A stretch of 64,000 bases of DNA from Thalassobacterium sedimentorum (GTDB taxonomy: Bacteria; Verrucomicrobiota; Verrucomicrobiia; Opitutales; Coraliomargaritaceae), in the NCBI RefSeq assembly GCF_031127905.1, contig NZ_JARXIC010000006.1, positions 1 to 64,000 on the forward strand. The letters run 5' to 3'. Made by a program: the position numbers and the translations under genes. Shown here in pieces: positions 27,778 to 37,878 of the stretch. The notes beneath the pieces were generated by a model, which did not search any database, was not told the origin of the DNA, and saw nothing but the letters and a program-made list of their open reading frames with translations. Within the stretch, counting starts at the first letter, position 1. Each line of letters begins with the position of its first letter.

Positions 27778-29460
27778 TCAATTTTTGCCTCCGATACGGC
27801 TGATTTCATACCAGCCATCGTCATTTTTAATGAGTGTAAGCCGGTCTGTAGCTGACCGCATTCTAAATGATTCGCTTAGATAGATATTTCTTCCAGATGT
27901 AATTGAGAAAGTGGCCGCATTCGGAGTTTTCTTTAGCACTAATAACTGGTTTTCAGAACCACCGGTGATTTCCCGCAATGCGTTGCCACCACGTTCATTG
28001 TCAATAGCAACAACTGCAGAATCGACTGAGATATGACCATCATTCAATATAACCTGTTGAGTTGCTCCCAGGCTGGACGCGACGTCTTTCTTTTGCATGT
28101 TGGTATCGGTGGAATCAACAATGAACTTTCCATCGGATTCAAATCGGGCAATTTCCTTACTATCAAAAGTTAGGCGTAGTTGTTCACGCTTGTCAGAGTT
28201 AAAACGGAAATTCCAACCAGTGAACGCACTGTTATTTTTATCTGACAATTGGAAGATGGCTTCTTTGTTTGAGTTCGCATATAGTCGTGCAATAGCACCA
28301 TTTGATTGCACTGAAATGTCTCCATAGTGTCCTTGTACCACGAATAATTTCCCATTCGTCATCGATCGACCGAGTTCATCCAGCCCCTTTGAGTGCATAC
28401 GACAACTGTAAAACGATACATCACGAGTGTCTTCAGTTCCAGTGATTCGATTGTCAGACTCTCCATATTCAATGCCACCCCAATTACTTTTTGGTAACTC
28501 AAAAATGGTACCATAAAAAACCACATTGGATGCAGCTTTTAAAGTCACAGCATTCGCGCTGTAAGTTCTGACACTACCACCAAAGAAATAGTGTCCGTTG
28601 ATGTCCGCATTTTTGGCATTCGTGTGCCCATCGATTAGAATTGCCGTCGTTCCAAACTGCTCAGAAGAGCGAAAGTGATGATCGTTAGCAAAAAAATTGC
28701 ATCCATAGAACTGCGTTCCACTCAGGCCATATGTGATACGATCTCCCGGAGCATCATCACCTAATAAGGCTACTCCAACGTCGCCCATGAAACTACAATT
28801 CCAAAACGTAACATAATCAGGATTGCCTCCGATTCCACGTGTACTGATGAGTAAGCCTGCTTTCTTGTAGAAGCCATAGACACAAACATCCCGAACTGTG
28901 CTGAAACCAGCATCATCGATTAATAGCCCGACGTCATAATCGGCACGATTATCATCCTCAGGTTTGGTGACCCGGCCATTGGATCCAATGACGTTAACGT
29001 CTAAGGCGATGGCCAAGCCTTCGATGTGAAAGGGATGTTTTGTCGCTGTAGCCAATGCGTAGCGCACTTCGTTAAATCGGTCGCTACGATTCTCCAGAAT
29101 CGTACTCTGGGCACCTTTGCCTGTGAATAATAGAGTGGTGCCTGGTAATTGATCCTTAAGGCCCTGACGCAGGTAACGTTTGTCATCCTCAATCATTGGA
29201 AAGGTGCCTAGGCGCGGAGAACCTTCACCGCGGATATGAGCACCGGCAGGCAATTGAATGCCGTCTGATAACACATAGGTTCCTGCGGGGAAAAATATAT
29301 TGGACGATGCCTCCAAGGCCGCGCGTATGGCGATTGTATCGTCAGTCAATCCATCCCCCATGGCTCCGAAATCACGTACATTTACTGTTGGTGCCGCAAA
29401 TAGATTTGAGAATGAAGCTGCAATGAATGCTAGCGCGGGAATTAGTATTTTTATTAGCAT
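27778..29460 (-). CDS. Exported pectate-lyase-3/GH28-related right-handed beta-helix protein
   Basis: From the ATG at 29460 the protein has 560 residues and starts with a good signal peptide (ending NLFAA). An ATG at 29484 would overlap the symporter stop. The mature N-terminus VNVRDFGAMGDGLTDDTIAIRAAL is the signature of the pectate lyase superfamily 3 / glycosyl hydrolase 28-related domain, followed by a repetitive strand pattern (VRDVCVYGFYKKAGLLI, VTFWNCSFMGD, GCNFFANDHHF) of a parallel beta-helix to about residue 400. The last 150 residues resemble tail-spike-like or adhesive sections and are unassigned. It may be a polysaccharide lyase, hydrolase or epimerase. It is four bases downstream of the SSS symporter gene. 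Confidence 0.82.
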   Translation of the reverse strand: MLIKILIPALAFIAASFSNLFAAPTVNVRDFGAMGDGLTDDTIAIRAALEASSNIFFPAGTYVLSDGIQLPAGAHIRGEGSPRLGTFPMIEDDKRYLRQGLKDQLPGTTLLFTGKGAQSTILENRSDRFNEVRYALATATKHPFHIEGLAIALDVNVIGSNGRVTKPEDDNRADYDVGLLIDDAGFSTVRDVCVYGFYKKAGLLISTRGIGGNPDYVTFWNCSFMGDVGVALLGDDAPGDRITYGLSGTQFYGCNFFANDHHFRSSEQFGTTAILIDGHTNAKNADINGHYFFGGSVRTYSANAVTLKAASNVVFYGTIFELPKSNWGGIEYGESDNRITGTEDTRDVSFYSCRMHSKGLDELGRSMTNGKLFVVQGHYGDISVQSNGAIARLYANSNKEAIFQLSDKNNSAFTGWNFRFNSDKREQLRLTFDSKEIARFESDGKFIVDSTDTNMQKKDVASSLGATQQVILNDGHISVDSAVVAIDNERGGNALREITGGSENQLLVLKKTPNAATFSITSGRNIYLSESFRMRSATDRLTLIKNDDGWYEISRIGGKN

Positions 29461-29464
29461 GTTA

Positions 29465-31036
29465 TTAAACCAGCGGTTTGTCATCCTGATCCCATACGGT
29501 TAAATTCTTGAGATCTTGTTTCGGGCGTAGGAAATATCCGATTACGAGAGCAAGTAGTAACGTGATCGTATTGCCGCAAAGGGCGGCATAATAAATGTCG
29601 ATTTTTAAGGTATAGTCCACTGGAATGATTCCGCGAGTCGACAGTAGCAGATAGCCAGTAAACGCAGCATTCCCAGCTATGGCGATCCAAATGGCCCGCG
29701 CATCTGCTAGTCTTGAAAAGATTCCGACCAAATAGACTGCTAATAAACCGCCGCCAAAGACGGAAATTAAAATTAAACCGATGTCATTAAAGGTTTTATT
29801 GTCAGCGACATAGAACCAATAGGCACCAATAATCATGAACAAGGAGATGACGCCGGCAGCGATAAAGCCGACTCTTAAATAATGTTGATCGGATTGCTGT
29901 TTAGCGATGTAGGGCTGATAGATGTCGTTAACCCACACCATACTAGCCGAATTAATACTGGAACTAAGCGAAGACATTGCTGCGGCCAGAGCTCCAGAAA
30001 TCAGTACGCCGGCGATGCCAGCTGGTATGTATTCTACAATGTAGTAGGGAATAATTTCTTCCGCTTTTCTAGTCCCATTAAGAATTTCAGTGGCAATAGG
30101 ATCCGGCATTTTTTGAAAGAATGCCCATAAGATAGCACCAACAAATTTAAAACTATACCAAATCGGAACTGCAATGATGCCCAATATTAAAATTGCTTTT
30201 CTTGCCTCCTTGGCAGATTTAGCTGAGCACCAGCGTTGCACATTAGTTTGGTCGAATTGGTTTGTGAGGAATTGAACGATGCCAATAATAAACAGCATGG
30301 TCATGGTTCTTTCCGAGAGAGAGAAACCTTTTGCAAGTGGTTCAATCGCTCCCGTATCCGTGTTCAGGTCTGCCGAGAAAGACAGTTTATGTCCAGCTTG
30401 AGCAGTTTCGAGTAAGCTCAAAAAACCACCTTCAGTGGAATACGCTGCAATCGCCACGATAATAAATGCACCGCTGATAAGTACGATTGTCTGAAACACA
30501 TCTGTCCAAATAACAGCGCCGAAACCACCAGCTCCAGTATACAGTGCAGTGACCCCTCCGGCGACAATCATACAAAGTACATAGTCAAGGCCTGTGACAG
30601 ACTGGATGACTAATGAGATTAGGAAAAGAATACTCGCCACACGAATCAGTTGTAATAAGAAAAAAAGCGTAGCAGCATAGCAAGAAACTGAAGCACTATA
30701 GCGTAGTTTTAAATATTCATAGGCTGATGAGATGGTACCTTTGCGGAAGAAGGGAAGAAATAGATAGGCTGAAACAATGACAACCAGGGGCATCGCTAGT
30801 CCTGGCACAAGTCGAATCATTGTGGTTTTGAATGTGTCTGCGGGGTGCCCTATAAAAGTCACTGAACTCATCGTGGTACCAACTAGGCTGAGTGCGATTG
30901 CCCATCCAGGGAACGAACGTCCTCCGAGGAAATACTCTTCAGTGTCAGTGTTCTTACGTGAGCAATAAATACCAATGCCAATCGTGGTTGCAAAGTAGGC
31001 GGCAATGACTAGGTAGTCGAGTATATGTAAATTCAT
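29465..31036 (-). CDS. Sodium:solute symporter (SSS family)
   Basis: A 523-residue inner-membrane protein with about 13-14 helices. SSS landmarks are the first helix YLVIAAYFATTIGIGIYCSRKN, YFLGGRSFPGWAIALSLVGTTMSSVTFIGHPA (sodium-site helix 1), AGGVTALYTGAGGFGAVIWTDVFQTIVL, and SGALAAAMSSLSSSINSASMVWVNDIYQPY. The last is typical of sugar- and sialic-acid-type members. Positioned between the sulfatase and beta-helix genes it probably imports the desulfated mono- or oligosaccharide. A TonB-dependent SusC/D pair is not present, as expected for Verrucomicrobia loci that rely on SSS uptake. Confidence 0.93.
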   Translation of the reverse strand: MNLHILDYLVIAAYFATTIGIGIYCSRKNTDTEEYFLGGRSFPGWAIALSLVGTTMSSVTFIGHPADTFKTTMIRLVPGLAMPLVVIVSAYLFLPFFRKGTISSAYEYLKLRYSASVSCYAATLFFLLQLIRVASILFLISLVIQSVTGLDYVLCMIVAGGVTALYTGAGGFGAVIWTDVFQTIVLISGAFIIVAIAAYSTEGGFLSLLETAQAGHKLSFSADLNTDTGAIEPLAKGFSLSERTMTMLFIIGIVQFLTNQFDQTNVQRWCSAKSAKEARKAILILGIIAVPIWYSFKFVGAILWAFFQKMPDPIATEILNGTRKAEEIIPYYIVEYIPAGIAGVLISGALAAAMSSLSSSINSASMVWVNDIYQPYIAKQQSDQHYLRVGFIAAGVISLFMIIGAYWFYVADNKTFNDIGLILISVFGGGLLAVYLVGIFSRLADARAIWIAIAGNAAFTGYLLLSTRGIIPVDYTLKIDIYYAALCGNTITLLLALVIGYFLRPKQDLKNLTVWDQDDKPLV

Positions 31037-31098
31037 TGTATTTTACGGCGTTGAATTCGCCAGTTATTTTAAGGCAACCAGAGTGGGCAGTCGGTTGT

Positions 31099-32517
31099 TT
31101 ATTCTTCAATATAGTTTTCACCTCCACGACGTTGTGTCCCCTTGTCGCCGGTAGTGATATCGCCTAGTTGCTGACGGTAGTGATTCGCAATTTTTGTAAG
31201 GTCGCGATATATGCCCGGGTATTGCTCAATCACATTGTTCAGTTCATTTGGATCTTTCGACAGATCAAATAGCTGATCTTCCATCGCGACTCTATTGTAC
31301 ACTCCGGGCGCACCTCGATTATCGGGTTCCTTTTCCGGTGGGTTCATACTGAAGTAGGTCTGCTTCGGCATGAGTTTCCAATCACCTAAGCGTAGCCCTC
31401 TCAATTGCGATCGATAATAAAATACCAGCGGACGTCGTTCCAAATCAAAGTTCTCTTTTCCATAGAAAGTATCTAATATACTCCAGCCATCAATTTTGTG
31501 CGGGATCTCTTTTATATCATAATCGACGATATCCGCAATTGTTGGTAAGATATCCAAGTTGATCACGGGTTGTTCGAAACTGGTATTCGCTTGAATGTGC
31601 TTAGGCCATTTGACGATCAACGGCACTTTGATACCGCCTTCCCAGCAGGTCGCCTTTCCTTCGCGTAGCCCACCAGATGAACCGCCATGGGTACCATACA
31701 TACGCCATGGGCCATTATCGGAACTGAAAATAACAATGGTATTATCCTCCAACCCGGATTCCTTTAAATGAGCGATTACTTGACCTACGGACTCATCAAT
31801 CGCAAGCAAGGTGTCTGCATAGAGACCTTTTTCTGTTTTGCCGAGATAACGTTGATCGGGTAAGAGTGGCGTATGCGGTGCGGGATATGGCAAATATAAA
31901 AAGAAGGGCGCTTTTTTATTCTCACTAACAAAATCAATCGCCTCTTGCGTGAGTGCATCGATCATTTTTCTTTGGTCATTTTCAACAATGTTATGGTTGA
32001 TGATCGTATCGTTTTGAATAAGGCGCAGTGGAGGGAATTCTCGGGTTGGATGCTCAGGCCACATGTCGTGGGAATAAGGAAGTCCATAAAAGTAATCAAA
32101 GCCTTGTGCCTGCGGATGAAAATGTGGATGGTCGCCTAGATGCCACTTGCCGATGCATGCACTGGTATAGCCGCGGGTCTTTAACAGCTCGGCGATGGTG
32201 ATTTCGCCCAGGCTTAGTCCTCTATGTTTTTCCTCATTTAGGTCTGGATTGTAGACGGATTGAGCGCGATTTCTGCGATGGTAGGTTCCAGTTAAAAAGC
32301 CAGCTCTCGCAGCTGAGCAGGCGGGAGCATTCACATAAAAGTTTGTATAACGAATGCCATCGCGGGCTAATTGATCGATATTCGGAGTTTCGTTTTCGCT
32401 CCCGTAAGATCCGAGATCTCCGTAACCTAAGTCATCGGTTAATAGGAATACAATATTGGGTGTTTCAGCTGTGCATACGGACAGCACACTGAATAATAGA
32501 AAGAAATACAATTTCAT
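31099..32517 (-). CDS. Secreted sulfatase (formylglycine type)
   Basis: A 472-residue arylsulfatase-family protein with a signal peptide (residues 1 to about 17). The metal site begins TDDLGYGD (residues 27-34). The formylglycine motif is CSAAR at 67-71 (C-x-A-x-R variant), followed by GFLTGTYHRR. GKWHLGD and SSDNGPW are also present. Sulfatases with this motif need maturation of Cys67. It lies 62 bases upstream of the SSS gene and 73 downstream of an FG-GAP/LamG gene, so it should act on the extracytoplasmic sulfated glycan of this locus. The exact SulfAtlas subfamily is not determined. Confidence 0.92.
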   Translation of the reverse strand: MKLYFFLLFSVLSVCTAETPNIVFLLTDDLGYGDLGSYGSENETPNIDQLARDGIRYTNFYVNAPACSAARAGFLTGTYHRRNRAQSVYNPDLNEEKHRGLSLGEITIAELLKTRGYTSACIGKWHLGDHPHFHPQAQGFDYFYGLPYSHDMWPEHPTREFPPLRLIQNDTIINHNIVENDQRKMIDALTQEAIDFVSENKKAPFFLYLPYPAPHTPLLPDQRYLGKTEKGLYADTLLAIDESVGQVIAHLKESGLEDNTIVIFSSDNGPWRMYGTHGGSSGGLREGKATCWEGGIKVPLIVKWPKHIQANTSFEQPVINLDILPTIADIVDYDIKEIPHKIDGWSILDTFYGKENFDLERRPLVFYYRSQLRGLRLGDWKLMPKQTYFSMNPPEKEPDNRGAPGVYNRVAMEDQLFDLSKDPNELNNVIEQYPGIYRDLTKIANHYRQQLGDITTGDKGTQRRGGENYIEE

Positions 32518-32590
32518 GGTTTTATGAAGTTTATTTTGGTCGGAGAGTGATTTGATCTTGTATTGGAGTCCGAAGGCTAAGTGCTATGAA

Positions 32591-35500
32591 CTATTTAGTT
32601 TTCACTTCAACTTTACTGGCTTGAACCTGCGGCACTTGCTGGTCGATATATTTCCGATTAAAGTAATGCGTAGCACCAGTTTCTGTCGTGATAAATAGAT
32701 CGAGCTTCCCATCGCCGTCCCAATCAAGAACGTCGTGTGTATTGTTGTGTGCTTCTAAATGTTCCTGCAGGAGATTTCCGCGGTCACGAAACTCCGGGTG
32801 CGTATCATCGCTCACATTCTCCAGCAGGCGACTATTTAGATTGTTCCAGATTAGATCGTGATCTCCATCACCATCCCAATCCACTAAGCTAGTGCTCGTG
32901 CGTCCGAAGTAAAAGAAGTTTAACTTTGATTTGAAGTAGTTTTCTTCTGGACTGGCTTGAGCCAGGTAAACGATATGGCGATAGGGCGCATCAATTTTAA
33001 ATATTTGTTCACCCGGTAATACCCGCAGCGTTCCGGCATGACTTACCTGACCTCGATACAATGCAAGATGATTGGTGTGGTCGAGTGTGATGTAGTCGAG
33101 CTGTCCATCACCATCCCAGTCTATAATCTCCGGTTGACTGCGGTGTGCAGTCACCAATTCATGCCCCTCAAGGTCATAATTTAACCAATCGGGGAATTGA
33201 GGAGTCTTGTCGCCCCAATCCACTTCCAGAAATTCCCAGCGCGTTAACTTGGGTCGACCCTTTTGACCGATATTTTTAAAGTAACGATGTCGCCCATCAA
33301 TTCCGCTAACGATTAGATCCTTGAGCCCATCGCCATTCCAATCAACAACTTTAGGTTGAGTATAAGCCCAGTCATTTTCCTGCGGACCCTGATGTGAGCC
33401 GTAGGGGCCAGCGCGCAAGGAAATAATTGCATTGTCAGCCATCATTCTTTCGGATTCTAGCCAAATGGGCTCTGCTTGACTGCCAACATTCTCGAAATAC
33501 TCAATATGTTCATGTGCGGCGCCGATGATGAGGTCGAGATCTCCATCGTCATCCCAATCGGTAAAAACGGGAACCGCGAGGGCTCCTGGGTCCAAGTAGG
33601 ATCGCTCCTCTTGCTGTAGAAAGGTGGTGGGACGCCACAGCGGAGTTTGGAGACTGTCGAAGCTGATGTTCTCATTGTAGCCAATCATTGCCCGGTCATT
33701 GGACCAAAGCATGTCAAGGTCGCCATCATTGTCATAGTCGACAAAGGTCGGAGCAAAGAATACTCCAGGAATATCGATTTCGTGACCGTCGTAGAGTTTG
33801 ACTTCTACCGGGGGCGCGAAGTTATTGCTGCCGTCATTGATTTCTACAGTCGGAATCGTGAGGCGCTGAATGTTGCCACCACGTCCATTGCGATAGGGCA
33901 TTTCCTTTACCTCTCTTTTTACCTCGCTGATAATGTCCCAGTCACCGTCGTTCTCCCAGTCAACAAATGCTAGAATTGATTCACTTTGATGTTCTAGGAT
34001 GGCAATTGGAGTGGGGTTGAGTATCAGTTGCTTGTCATTCTGCATTTCAAATCTGTAAACTTCATTACCGAGTACTAATTCGAGGTTACCATCGTGATCC
34101 CAGTCGATCAGATGCGGTTCTTTGCTTCGAAGTTCTTTGGATAGGTGGATTTGATGGTGTGCTGTAATCACAGGTCGTCCCGCCTGCATTTCGAATTCAC
34201 TCCATTGCGCACCGGTTGAGTTGATTAGCAACAGATCGGGCGCGCCGTTGCGATTTAGGTCTCCGAGCATGGCGCGATTGGTCCGTTTCAGCTCTACATA
34301 AGGAGGGTAATGGCGGATGATTAATTGAGGGGCGGCGTAGATGTTGGGCTTTTCGGGGCCTAAATTCTCGTAGTAGTAATGGCCGGAGCGAAATTCATCA
34401 TTGGTTTCACGTAAATCTCCGTATTGAAACCAAAGATCCAGGTCGCCGTCACCATCTGCATCCCATGCTTGTAAATGACCACGTAGCGTACCACTGAGCA
34501 AGTGTATTTCATCTTTCTTTCCAAGCATAAGTCGATCGCCATTGCCAATCATTGGGATCGACTTTGGGGAAGATTCCCAGTCCGCCGCATTCAAATCGTA
34601 ATAAAGTGCATAATTCGCCGATGCGTTCGCTGAATGACTCCAGCGTAACGTGCCAGTGTTCGTCCAATAGAAAGAATCATCGATTCTGAATGGATGATGG
34701 GTCTCAGGAGTTTCCAGGTTAATGAGTCGAAAAGAACGAATCGCCGCGCGCTTTTGTGCACTCGAGAGCGTTAACCATTCATCGTTCAGTGTAATTTTTG
34801 CTTTAATTGGTGACGTGCCCTTTTGCGATCCGAGGTCTTGCAGCTGGAATCTTAGGCGTCGATTATGAGTCTCGAGCTGCCAAGGCTGCTGAGGCAGTGG
34901 ATGTGATACAACTTTAGTGGGAGGGATGACTGTCGTCACGTCTGCATCAACTTGATTATCGATGATTAGATCGTCAACCCAACCATCGAAGTGGCCGATA
35001 TCGCCATAAGGTCCACGTAGGATTTGTTTCGTATTCGTACCTACAAATAAATCGCCTAAGAAACTGGATGGTACAGTTGGCACCATGCCATCTGCAGGTT
35101 CACTCTGAATTGCCTGATCGAGCTGTAAGGAGACTTTACCATCGTGCTTCCAGCGCAGAATGAGCGTATACCATCTGTTTTCTTCAAGAATGAACGGTAA
35201 ACGCAGCTTCTTTGCCCCTGAGGTGTTTGCGGCTATGGCAAAGACAACTGCAGGTGTATCATCCTTGGATAAATCAATATAGGCATTTATCCAAGGGCCA
35301 GAACGCAGGCGAGTTCCGAATAAATGCTGCGCTTTTTGACTATAGTTTGGGGCTGTTTCTGTGCCGTTGAAGTTTGGTTTAAATCGTAAATGCAAGGTTC
35401 CCTCGGAAGGTTCGATATTGTCCTTCGCGTCATAACGTAGGAAATGATTGGGCCGTACTCGCAATGCCTGAGCATCACTTTGTTTCAGGTCATCGTGTAT

Positions 35501-35635
35501 GACCGGCGTAGCATTTCCCCGGGCGATACTTGCGGTGAATCCATCATTGAAGTCACTGTAGAATATAACCTCTGCAACTAAATTCGATGCGAGGAAGATT
35601 GTTGTTATCAGGCAAAGTAAACGAGAGATGGTCAT
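32591..35635 (-). CDS. Exported LamG plus FG-GAP/VCBS repeat protein (copy 1)
   Basis: From the ATG at 35635 the protein has 1014 residues and starts with a signal peptide (ending NLVAE); an ATG at 35683 would place 16 residues before it. Residues about 20-235 look like a concanavalin/LamG lectin fold (EGTLHLRFKPNF, RWYTLILRWKHDG, FDGWVDDLIID). A linker with SIPMIGNGDRLMLG (about 350-365) leads into ten calcium-type D-x-[DN]-x-[DN]-G-x-x-D motifs up to the C-terminus, for example DWDDDGDLDLII and DWDGDGKLDLFI. This is a beta-propeller-like architecture seen in integrin-type and lyase proteins. No catalytic motif is evident. It heads the minus-strand sulfatase/symporter unit and is a full-length paralogue of the protein at 38317-41430. 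Confidence 0.85.
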   Translation of the reverse strand: MTISRLLCLITTIFLASNLVAEVIFYSDFNDGFTASIARGNATPVIHDDLKQSDAQALRVRPNHFLRYDAKDNIEPSEGTLHLRFKPNFNGTETAPNYSQKAQHLFGTRLRSGPWINAYIDLSKDDTPAVVFAIAANTSGAKKLRLPFILEENRWYTLILRWKHDGKVSLQLDQAIQSEPADGMVPTVPSSFLGDLFVGTNTKQILRGPYGDIGHFDGWVDDLIIDNQVDADVTTVIPPTKVVSHPLPQQPWQLETHNRRLRFQLQDLGSQKGTSPIKAKITLNDEWLTLSSAQKRAAIRSFRLINLETPETHHPFRIDDSFYWTNTGTLRWSHSANASANYALYYDLNAADWESSPKSIPMIGNGDRLMLGKKDEIHLLSGTLRGHLQAWDADGDGDLDLWFQYGDLRETNDEFRSGHYYYENLGPEKPNIYAAPQLIIRHYPPYVELKRTNRAMLGDLNRNGAPDLLLINSTGAQWSEFEMQAGRPVITAHHQIHLSKELRSKEPHLIDWDHDGNLELVLGNEVYRFEMQNDKQLILNPTPIAILEHQSESILAFVDWENDGDWDIISEVKREVKEMPYRNGRGGNIQRLTIPTVEINDGSNNFAPPVEVKLYDGHEIDIPGVFFAPTFVDYDNDGDLDMLWSNDRAMIGYNENISFDSLQTPLWRPTTFLQQEERSYLDPGALAVPVFTDWDDDGDLDLIIGAAHEHIEYFENVGSQAEPIWLESERMMADNAIISLRAGPYGSHQGPQENDWAYTQPKVVDWNGDGLKDLIVSGIDGRHRYFKNIGQKGRPKLTRWEFLEVDWGDKTPQFPDWLNYDLEGHELVTAHRSQPEIIDWDGDGQLDYITLDHTNHLALYRGQVSHAGTLRVLPGEQIFKIDAPYRHIVYLAQASPEENYFKSKLNFFYFGRTSTSLVDWDGDGDHDLIWNNLNSRLLENVSDDTHPEFRDRGNLLQEHLEAHNNTHDVLDWDGDGKLDLFITTETGATHYFNRKYIDQQVPQVQASKVEVKTK

Positions 35636-36025
35636 CGTGTGTATTGGGGAAGGGTGGCTTGTTAAGCATGAACGTTGCCACATTGTTATATGAGCGGAAG
35701 CCTATGAATGGCGAAAAGCTGAGTTTATGTTACAAGTGAATGAGATCTTATCGCAAATCAAGTAATTAAAATGTAATTACGCAAAAAAAAAAGACCAAGA
35801 ACCAGCTCCTGTGGTGTTTTTTTTTGCAGAGCTTGCACCTGATAAATCATGTCTACTCTACCAATGTCGATTATGTGTGTTGAAGGCGGCTCATCGTCAG
35901 GTCTGGCAAGTCGTGAGAAGCTATGCTTTTTCTCTTCTTTTGTCGTTTGTGAGATCAGAGCGCACTTTTGAATTATACTGCTTAATTGCGCTTTACTGGC
36001 ACCATAGAGTTTGTTTAATGGCGCT
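35636..36025. promoter_or_regulatory. Divergent regulatory spacer with operator-like element and A/T-flanked hairpin
   Basis: This 390-base spacer separates the FG-GAP gene (minus) from the LacI gene (plus). It holds TCAAGTAATT (35758-35767) and GTAATTAC (35773-35780). Next to them, GC plus ten A's (35781-35792), a short hairpin (ACCAG...CTG-GGT, 35801-35815) and nine T's plus GC (35817-35827) form an inverted repeat with terminator-like features in either direction. A TATACT (35974-35979) is a possible -10 for the LacI gene. No protein gene is supported here. Confidence 0.5.
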
Positions 36026-37045
36026 ATGGCTAAGCTAAATCTTGACGTAATTGCAAAAAAAGCGGGCGTATCGATCGCCACGGTGTCACGTGCGCTCAAT
36101 GGACTCCCCGGCGTATCAGAGAGTCGCGTCGCTCAAATCCAACAAATTGTCGATGAGATGGGTGAACGGCCGAAACTTCGCGGGCGCAATCAAGTTAAGG
36201 TGAAGACCGCAGTTAGCTTGGGGGTGTATTATAATACGGTTGCCATCATTGTTGCGGGAGATGGTTTTCTACATGCTTCAGAAGTGTTTCTGAAGCAAGT
36301 ACATCCAATTTGCCAGCGATTCGCGGAGGAAGGGATCGCTGTTTTAATTTCGACCGATGGGATGTCGGTTCAAAAATTACCGCAGAGCATACGAGATCGT
36401 GAAATCGACGGAGTGTTTTATTTCGGAAATGTCAGCGCGGAAGTATGCGGACACTTATCCGGGGTGACGAGCCTTTGGATGACATCGCGGCGTGAACATG
36501 GTAAACCTTTTCTGTTGGCGGGAAATCGGCGCGCAGGCGTTATCTCTGCAGAATACCTAGCCGAACATAGTTATAAGAAGGTTTTTATCATCAACCCAGA
36601 TCGAGAAGCTGATGCTCTGGTGGCTCGCGGTGGTGCCTGCGAAGCGCGAGCACGTGAATTGGAATTAGAGGTTGGTATTCATTCGAGCTCGCGACTTGCC
36701 CCGGACTCGGGGAGGGAGGCATGGGCGCACCTATGGGATGAGATTGTGGCTGACGTATTGGCTGCTGATGCGCTATTCATCCCGGCAGACTGGTTGACTG
36801 CGAGCCTGTATCCGTTTCTAATTGCCAACGGATTTTTTGATCGTCCGAATGTCACAGTCATTTCATGCGGCGGCTACACGAGCTATTTACGGGGACTGCA
36901 TCCAGCACCAGTGACGGTTGATTTTGGTTATGATGTGGTGGGACGCGTTGCCGCGGATCAATTGCTGTGGAAGATTCGAAATCCACAGATTTCGCGCGAG
37001 ATTTCAGTCGTTATTAACCCGGTAATTATTTCGTCCGATGGCTAA
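36026..37045 (+). CDS. LacI family transcriptional regulator
   Basis: From the ATG at 36026 the protein has 339 residues; a TTG at 36011 adds five and lacks support. The N-terminal HTH (LDVIAKKAGVSIATVSRALNG, hinge following) is typical of LacI/GalR. The effector domain is periplasmic-binding-protein-like (GVYYNTVAIIV, DGVFYFGN, FIINPDREADALV, and a late PVTVDFGYDVVGRVAADQLL). It is divergent from the sulfated-glycan unit and is the best candidate for the regulator that reads the repeated GTAATTAC elements, though this is inferred from position only. Confidence 0.9.
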   Translation: MAKLNLDVIAKKAGVSIATVSRALNGLPGVSESRVAQIQQIVDEMGERPKLRGRNQVKVKTAVSLGVYYNTVAIIVAGDGFLHASEVFLKQVHPICQRFAEEGIAVLISTDGMSVQKLPQSIRDREIDGVFYFGNVSAEVCGHLSGVTSLWMTSRREHGKPFLLAGNRRAGVISAEYLAEHSYKKVFIINPDREADALVARGGACEARARELELEVGIHSSSRLAPDSGREAWAHLWDEIVADVLAADALFIPADWLTASLYPFLIANGFFDRPNVTVISCGGYTSYLRGLHPAPVTVDFGYDVVGRVAADQLLWKIRNPQISREISVVINPVIISSDG

Positions 37046-37072
37046 CGCCCTGGCATTTAAGTTAGCATATAT

Positions 37073-37098
37073 AAAAAAACAGCTCCCTTACGGAGCTG
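37073..37098 (-). terminator. Intrinsic terminator of the PEP-CTERM gene
   Basis: On the minus strand the 7-bp stem CAGCTCC/GGAGCTG (37092-37098 and 37080-37086) with a 5-nt loop is followed by seven T's. It lies about 40 bases after the PEP-CTERM stop codon, a textbook Rho-independent terminator. The LacI gene converges on it from the left. Confidence 0.82.
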
Positions 37099-37140
37099 CT
37101 GTAGAGTGTGGAATTATTAAACGCGCTAGGGCGCATCGCA

Positions 37141-37878
37141 TCAATTGCGGCGACGGCGTGTTGCGGCTATTGCGACCGTACCCAACGCTACGAGCCCGAG
37201 CATGAATTGCGAAGGTTCCGGTATGGTGCTGATTGTCAGTTTGGGAACATTGACCGCTGCGCCCGCACCGATCCGATACTGAGCGGTGTGGTCAGTGAAG
37301 TCGATATCCTCATTTTCCAGGAAGAAGATTAGGGTCGTGAAGGTATCGCCATTATCATTGTCATAATCATTGCGAACAAAATCGGTGATATCGATGTCAA
37401 ATACCGTTTCAGAACCTGCCTCAACGCCAGCAGCGGTGACACCGGTAAAGAAACCATTGACATAACCTTCATTAAAATCAGCTGCGGTTGGGTTGGATAT
37501 TGAGGTGATGCTGAGATCCTGCCCCACCCAAAGGTCACTATCGGGCTCCGAGGTGTATTGAGTGACACCAATCGTCAAAATTACTGATTGAATATCGCTG
37601 GAAGAACTCAGCCCCGCTTCATCCAGTATGCTCAAGTCCCATTTCATCATGGCACGACGCACTTCGCCATCATCGTTATTCGCATACCCTACACCTAAAT
37701 ATTCCGTTGTCACACTGGATCCTAATGTGCTTTCAAATACATCATCATTCAAGGCATCCTTGCCGGTGCCATAACGGTGCGTACCCGTGCCACCATCCAT
37801 GTTAATTATATAGGTCTCAGCGCTAGTAATTGCGGCTGCGCCCGTTAGCAGGAGTGCGGTGATTAGTGTTTGTTTCAT
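37141..37878 (-). CDS. PEP-CTERM surface protein, DNRLRE-like
   Basis: A 245-residue exported protein: signal peptide (ending ITSAE), a beta-sandwich core with RRAMMKWDLSILD (as in DNRLRE-type domains) and VFDIDITDFVRND, and a C-terminal sorting tail with the motif PEPS, a hydrophobic helix and RRRRN. The tail is recognised by exosortase/archaeosortase systems, which are not in this window. It is closely similar throughout to the protein at 43802-44575 and more distantly to that at 43052-43708. It stands alone with its own terminator at 37073. An AT-rich TCAAGTAATT/GTAATTAC element lies 77-109 bases upstream. Confidence 0.88.
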   Translation of the reverse strand: MKQTLITALLLTGAAAITSAETYIINMDGGTGTHRYGTGKDALNDDVFESTLGSSVTTEYLGVGYANNDDGEVRRAMMKWDLSILDEAGLSSSSDIQSVILTIGVTQYTSEPDSDLWVGQDLSITSISNPTAADFNEGYVNGFFTGVTAAGVEAGSETVFDIDITDFVRNDYDNDNGDTFTTLIFFLENEDIDFTDHTAQYRIGAGAAVNVPKLTISTIPEPSQFMLGLVALGTVAIAATRRRRN

